Of a stretch of DNA of 10,452 bases, positions 7,747-10,452 are shown piece by piece. The position numbers and the translations under genes are program-made. The notes below the pieces were generated by a model. It ran no database searches. It saw only the letters and a list, made by a program, of their open reading frames with translations, and had not been told where the DNA came from. The DNA is from Bacillota bacterium. GTDB taxonomy: Bacteria; Bacillota; Clostridia; Oscillospirales; Acutalibacteraceae. The stretch is from assembly GCA_009786275.1 (NCBI GenBank), contig WQTL01000465.1, positions 1 to 10,452 of the forward strand, written 5' to 3'. Within the stretch, counting starts at the first letter, position 1. Each line of letters opens with the position of its first letter.

Positions 7747-7975
7747 TGTTCCCTTCAGCCCCAAGCTCCCCTCAAAACCTGCCGTTGTTGCGGACGGTTC
7801 TTGCCCTCTTATGTGCATGGCAACGCGGAGTATTGCGAGCGCATCTTCCAAGACGGCAAGACGTGCAAGGAGATTGGCGCGTGAGCATGTTCCGGGCGAG
7901 GCTGGAAGAGTACCCGGCTATGCAGATGTATCGGCGGGCTTACAAGATAAGATTCGCACGGATCAGTAACTCTTT
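7747..7975 (+). pseudogene. Frameshifted remnant of a DUF6076-like protein
   Basis: Two reading frames together spell one recognisable protein end. In the frame of 7747-7884 the sequence encodes LKTCRCCGRFFLPSYV, then GNAEYCERIFQDGKTCKEIGA and a stop at 7882-7884. In the frame of 7746, from about 7881, it continues as FRARLEEYPAMQMYRRAYKIRFARI. Proteins with the order CxxCGRYF, HGxxEYC, GKTCKEIGA and then YRKAYKxxYAR are common in clostridial accessory DNA and I recall them as DUF6076-type. The break lies at the GGCGCGTGAG near 7876-7885. The upstream part of the gene is missing, cut exactly at the end of the radical SAM gene, so this is a truncated, decayed copy. The family name is from memory and less certain than the frameshift. 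Confidence 0.6.
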
Positions 7976-8012
7976 ATATTTATTAAACCCCCACAAAAAA
8001 GTTTTTTTCCTC
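7976..8012. other. AT-rich spacer before the promoter
   Basis: This stretch holds an A-run followed by a T-run (AAAAAAGTTTTTTT at 7995-8008). It could bend DNA or act as an UP-like element just upstream of the -35 box. It lacks a GC-rich stem, so I do not call a terminator. Confidence 0.35.
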
Positions 8013-8041
8013 TTGACACACGTTGGGAAAGATGGTATATT
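8013..8041 (+). promoter_or_regulatory. Sigma-A-type promoter for the exported-protein genes
   Basis: A perfect -35 box TTGACA (8013-8018), a 17-base spacer and a near-perfect -10 box TATATT (8036-8041) are present. Transcription would start near 8048, which excludes the upstream ATG at 8023 as the start of the next gene and supports the ATG at 8080. Confidence 0.85.
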
Positions 8042-8079
8042 ATATTTATGGAATGGTCATTTTTTTGGGAGGGTTGCAC

Positions 8080-8694
8080 ATGACAGGCAAATTTTGGAGG
8101 CAGATAAAGGCACTTCCACAATCAAAGGCCCCCACCGCATGGATTTGGCTTGCACGCTTTGTTGCTGTGTTTACCATTGCTACGCTTCCGCTGGCCTGCA
8201 CTGCTTTTACCGGCGCAAGATACGTCGCCGCAGCCGGGGTCAACGCAGCAGCACGCGTGGCTAAATGGGATGTAAAGGTGGAGTGTCTTGAGGTATTTCC
8301 AAAAGTAAAGGATATTTCGAGTCTGCCCCAAAACGGCACACCCGGCGACCATCCGCTGGTGCTGTTTTTTGAGGGACTGAAGAAGAATACTGATCCTACG
8401 ACGGGAACGAAGGTGGAGGGGCCTGCAAGCTTTCTGATGACGCTCACAAATGACAGCGAGGTCACTGCGCGTTTTACGCCGACATGGGATACAGATGCCG
8501 GCACGCCCGATATCGGATTCTATAAGACGTATACACCGGGCGCACCAGGCACGTATAGCGATCCGATTGCCACAACAGGGGCTAACGCCGGCATTGAGTT
8601 GGCGCCGGATGAAAAGTTGGATGTGTATGTGGTGATTAAAAACTCCACGTTTACCTATTTAAAGCTTGGTGCAATCTGCGTACAGGTGGATTAA
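8080..8694 (+). CDS. Exported small protein, camelysin/TasA (SipW-substrate)-like
   Basis: A 204-residue protein starting at the ATG at 8080, preceded by GGGAGGG six bases upstream; an in-frame ATG at 8023 is rejected because it lies upstream of the predicted transcription start. A basic N-terminus and hydrophobic segment (about 20-44) are followed by GARYVAAAG and then ARVAKWDVKVE (58-68). The pattern of a signal followed by R-Y and a nearby ARVAKW is one I recall from secreted Firmicutes proteins related to TasA/camelysin substrates of the SipW signal peptidase. The rest looks like a beta sandwich, with PASFLMTLTNDSEVTARFTP (115-134) as a typical strand pair. It may be a matrix or fibre subunit or an anchoring protein. 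No cell-wall LPxTG motif is present. Family likeness is by motif only, so function is tentative. Confidence 0.62.
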   Translation: MTGKFWRQIKALPQSKAPTAWIWLARFVAVFTIATLPLACTAFTGARYVAAAGVNAAARVAKWDVKVECLEVFPKVKDISSLPQNGTPGDHPLVLFFEGLKKNTDPTTGTKVEGPASFLMTLTNDSEVTARFTPTWDTDAGTPDIGFYKTYTPGAPGTYSDPIATTGANAGIELAPDEKLDVYVVIKNSTFTYLKLGAICVQVD

Positions 8695-8722
8695 TAAAGC
8701 TCGCCTGTATTTACACAATCTT

Positions 8723-8729
8723 GGAGGTG
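8723..8729 (+). promoter_or_regulatory. Ribosome binding site for the gene at 8737
   Basis: GGAGGTG lies seven bases before the ATG at 8737. The surrounding 12 bases (TTGGAGGTGTTT, 8721-8732) recur exactly before the paralogous gene at 9929, so the leader was copied together with the gene. Confidence 0.8.
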
Positions 8730-8736
8730 TTTGTAA

Positions 8737-9888
8737 ATGGAGAAGAACAAACCTGCGAAAAGTATCCGGCGGTATGTGATAGTGCTGACGCTGGTGGTTG
8801 TGATGCTTGCGGTGCTTGTTCCCTATGTTCAGGGGAAGTATTTCGGCGACGCACTGTATGAAGACGCTTCCGGCGACTATGTGAATCTTATCGACACCGG
8901 TGTCAGCGGGATTTCGAACGAGGACCTGGACAGTCTTTTCAAACTTATAATGAACGAACGGTATCCGGAGGGCAGTATCTATATGACGACCTCCGAGGAC
9001 TTGAACACGCCCACCAAAATGAGCGAGCATTTCGGCGGCACATGGTCGGTCTGGGCTGTGAATGAAGTTCCGGTGGGCATAGATAAGAACAACAAGCTGG
9101 ACGGTACCACGCAAGTGAGTCAAAGCGTCTTTGACTTCCATGAACCGACAAGCGGCGGCAGCGCGGGCGGCAGTACATCCGGCTCGGTTGCGGTGCCAAA
9201 AACGGCGTTCACACAGGAACTGGAACTGACGGCGGGCAAGGTTACCCTTTCGGGTGAAACTTTTTCTCTTTCGGGTGGCAGTGTGGCCATCAACACCACA
9301 TATTCTTCGACAAGCCCCTTGAAGAGCAACACGATCAGTTTAGCAGGCCCCTCGACCGACAAACTCAAGTATTTGCCCGACCACGGGCATACCATAACCT
9401 GGTGGGGCAAGTTTCGTCAGTGGCGCAGTGGCGTAGGGGCCAGCATTGGGAATGACAGACATGAAATGATCACCACGTCAGACACATCGATTCACAATGC
9501 TGCCAATGATTGGAATAACGCCAACAGCAAAGGAACAAACGATTATGGCAGATATGACGGCTCCACCGTCCCGGCCTCCTTCACCAACAACCCGAAGTTT
9601 GGGGTGGCCATCGGCAATTACGGGCAAGATCCTCCCGATTCTTTCGATTTTGAGTATCCAACCTTCAGCACGAGCTTTATCACAGGAACGCTGAGCAACC
9701 TGGAGTGGGAGTACAATGTTCCCACGGTTGCGACCTATCCTCAGCAGAAAATCACTTCGCATAGCATAGCCGCTGGAGGTACCGGTACAACAAGCAACCT
9801 TGCAGATACAACCCTGCAGCCCTACATCAGATGCTATATGTTCAAGCGCGAGACGCTGGCGCCGGTGTATCCTTGGCTGGATCCTTGA
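8737..9888 (+). CDS. Exported protein with phage baseplate/tail-collar-like domain, copy 1
   Basis: A 383-residue protein. Residues 1-33 are an export signal: basic start (MEKNKPAKSIRR), hydrophobic core to about 29, and PYVQGKY with a possible cleavage after VQG. The body has, in order, the hallmarks of the C-terminal domain of phage baseplate Gp10/tail-fibre proteins: YPEGSIYMTT (76-85), HFGGTW (98-103), VPVGID (111-116), LPDHGHT (213-219, the usual MPSHxH block) and the terminal QPYIRCYMFKRE (361-372). A Gly/Ser linker lies at 138-150. In phages this module sits at the tail tip and contributes to host binding; here the signal would place it outside the cell. It is followed by a paralog sharing the same leader. 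No phage structural genes are adjacent. The domain match is by motif, and the cell-surface role is inference. Confidence 0.7.
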   Translation: MEKNKPAKSIRRYVIVLTLVVVMLAVLVPYVQGKYFGDALYEDASGDYVNLIDTGVSGISNEDLDSLFKLIMNERYPEGSIYMTTSEDLNTPTKMSEHFGGTWSVWAVNEVPVGIDKNNKLDGTTQVSQSVFDFHEPTSGGSAGGSTSGSVAVPKTAFTQELELTAGKVTLSGETFSLSGGSVAINTTYSSTSPLKSNTISLAGPSTDKLKYLPDHGHTITWWGKFRQWRSGVGASIGNDRHEMITTSDTSIHNAANDWNNANSKGTNDYGRYDGSTVPASFTNNPKFGVAIGNYGQDPPDSFDFEYPTFSTSFITGTLSNLEWEYNVPTVATYPQQKITSHSIAAGGTGTTSNLADTTLQPYIRCYMFKRETLAPVYPWLDP

Positions 9889-9914
9889 TGGCCATGCTTG
9901 ACCGCAACATAATT

Positions 9915-9921
9915 GGAGGTG
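9915..9921 (+). promoter_or_regulatory. Ribosome binding site that fixes a GTG start at 9929
   Basis: GGAGGTG is seven bases before the GTG at 9929, the same spacing as in the upstream paralog. Starting at the GTG gives VEKMITTKRIR, which aligns with MEKNKPAKSIRR of the paralog; the later ATG at 9938 would lose this match. Confidence 0.75.
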
Positions 9922-9928
9922 TTTCCCT

Positions 9929-10452
9929 GTGGAGAAAATGATAACGACAAAAAGGATCCGGTTGTTCGCACTGACGACCACGGTAATTCTGCTGGCATTG
10001 ATGGGCTTGCAGATCCCTTACGCCAACGCGAAATATGTGGAGCCGATAGCGAACATTAACACCGCCCTGAGCGAGGTGACGGAAGCCCAGGCGGATAACC
10101 TGTTTATTCACCTGATGAACGAGATGTATCCCATGTGGAGCATCTATATGACCACGGAAATTGACGACGTGGAGGTTATCAAGGCCCATTTCGGCGGCGA
10201 CTGGGAAGCTTGGGGGCAGGGCAGGGTGCCCATGGGTTCTGCAGATAACGCTCCGTTGGGAGCTCCCGGCGGCAGCATGAACGGCGCCCCCAGCAACATT
10301 CCCGTGACGATCAGCGGCCTGCAAATGCAGGACCTAAATACCATTTCCCTTTCGACACCCACCATGCCTTCGCCGTGGCTTACCGACAACGGCGGCATAG
10401 ACTGGAGCGCTGATGTAACCCTTTCCAGCGCCGCCGCACCCGCCAATACGTT
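9929..10452 (+). CDS. Exported protein with phage baseplate/tail-collar-like domain, copy 2 (partial)
   Basis: The first 174 residues of a paralog of the gene at 8737, running off the right edge. It begins with a basic start and hydrophobic core followed by PYANAKY, where ANA fits a signal-peptidase cleavage site. Then come NLFIHLMNEMYPMWSIYMTT (58-76 region) and HFGGDWEAW (88-95), RVPMGS (99-104), aligned with YPEGSIYMTT, HFGGTWSVW and EVPVGID of copy 1. The usual glycine of the YPxGSIY motif is replaced by tryptophan. After residue 105 it diverges into a Gly/Ala/Pro-rich stretch. The C-terminal histidine block and PYI-x-CYMFKR end expected from copy 1 would lie beyond the window. Two adjacent copies with different middles suggest variable tips or partners of one surface structure. 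Confidence 0.7.
   Translation, partial: MEKMITTKRIRLFALTTTVILLALMGLQIPYANAKYVEPIANINTALSEVTEAQADNLFIHLMNEMYPMWSIYMTTEIDDVEVIKAHFGGDWEAWGQGRVPMGSADNAPLGAPGGSMNGAPSNIPVTISGLQMQDLNTISLSTPTMPSPWLTDNGGIDWSADVTLSSAAAPANT

Noticed and set aside
8023..8079. Upstream ATG at 8023 as the start of the small exported protein
   Set aside because: It lies between the -35 and -10 boxes, ahead of the expected transcription start, and has no ribosome binding site; 8080 has one at ideal spacing.
7746..8264. A 172-codon plus-strand frame spanning remnant, promoter and the next gene
   Set aside because: It fuses part of the decayed DUF6076-like end with promoter sequence and an out-of-frame reading of the gene at 8080; not a real protein.
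8737..10452. Calling the region a prophage
   Set aside because: Only the tail-tip-like module is seen. The proteins carry export signals, and there are no capsid, portal, tail-tube, lysis or integrase genes in the window.
1..10452. CRISPR arrays, tRNA or rRNA genes
   Set aside because: No regularly spaced direct repeats and no recognisable tRNA or rRNA sequence were seen on either strand.

Overview
The window looks like chromosomal accessory DNA of a Gram-positive anaerobe, most likely a Clostridia-type Firmicute. The reasons are the strong GGAGGTG-type ribosome binding sites, a textbook sigma-A promoter, a cysteine-containing DUF6076-like remnant typical of clostridial genomes, and exported proteins resembling those of Gram-positive bacteria. 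No lineage-specific marker gene is present, so this is an inference.

Layout. (1) Positions 1-714, minus strand: the N-terminal part of an IS5-family transposase that runs off the left edge, followed by about 220 bases of non-coding flank with an inverted repeat. (2) Positions 935-7741, plus strand: five genes in a tight, probably co-transcribed array. They are an HxGH nucleotidyltransferase fused to a GHMP-type sugar kinase, a radical SAM enzyme with extra C-terminal cysteines, a large radical SAM enzyme with a B12-binding-like N-terminal region, a small GT2-like glycosyltransferase, and a second, paralogous large radical SAM enzyme. The last three overlap by 8 and 4 bases. This looks like a route that activates an unusual sugar, transfers it, and modifies it or its acceptor by radical chemistry; the product cannot be deduced. 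(3) Positions 7742-8012: no intact gene, but a frameshifted remnant of a DUF6076-like protein. (4) Positions 8013-10452, plus strand: a clear promoter (TTGACA, 17 bases, TATATT) followed by three genes for exported proteins.

The exported proteins are the most unusual part. The first (8080-8694) resembles the SipW-substrate/camelysin/TasA-like group of secreted beta-sandwich proteins. The next two (8737-9888, and 9929 past the right edge) are paralogs that join an export signal to a region with the hallmarks of the C-terminal domain of phage baseplate/tail-fibre proteins (Gp10-C or tail-collar type): YPxGSIYMTT, FGGTW, LPDHGHT and a terminal QPYIRCYMFKRE. All three carry a K/R-Y motif just after the hydrophobic segment. 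The locus may build a surface structure from a domesticated phage tail-tip domain. Whether the radical SAM/glycosyl array decorates these proteins is open; the promoter at 8013 separates the two units.
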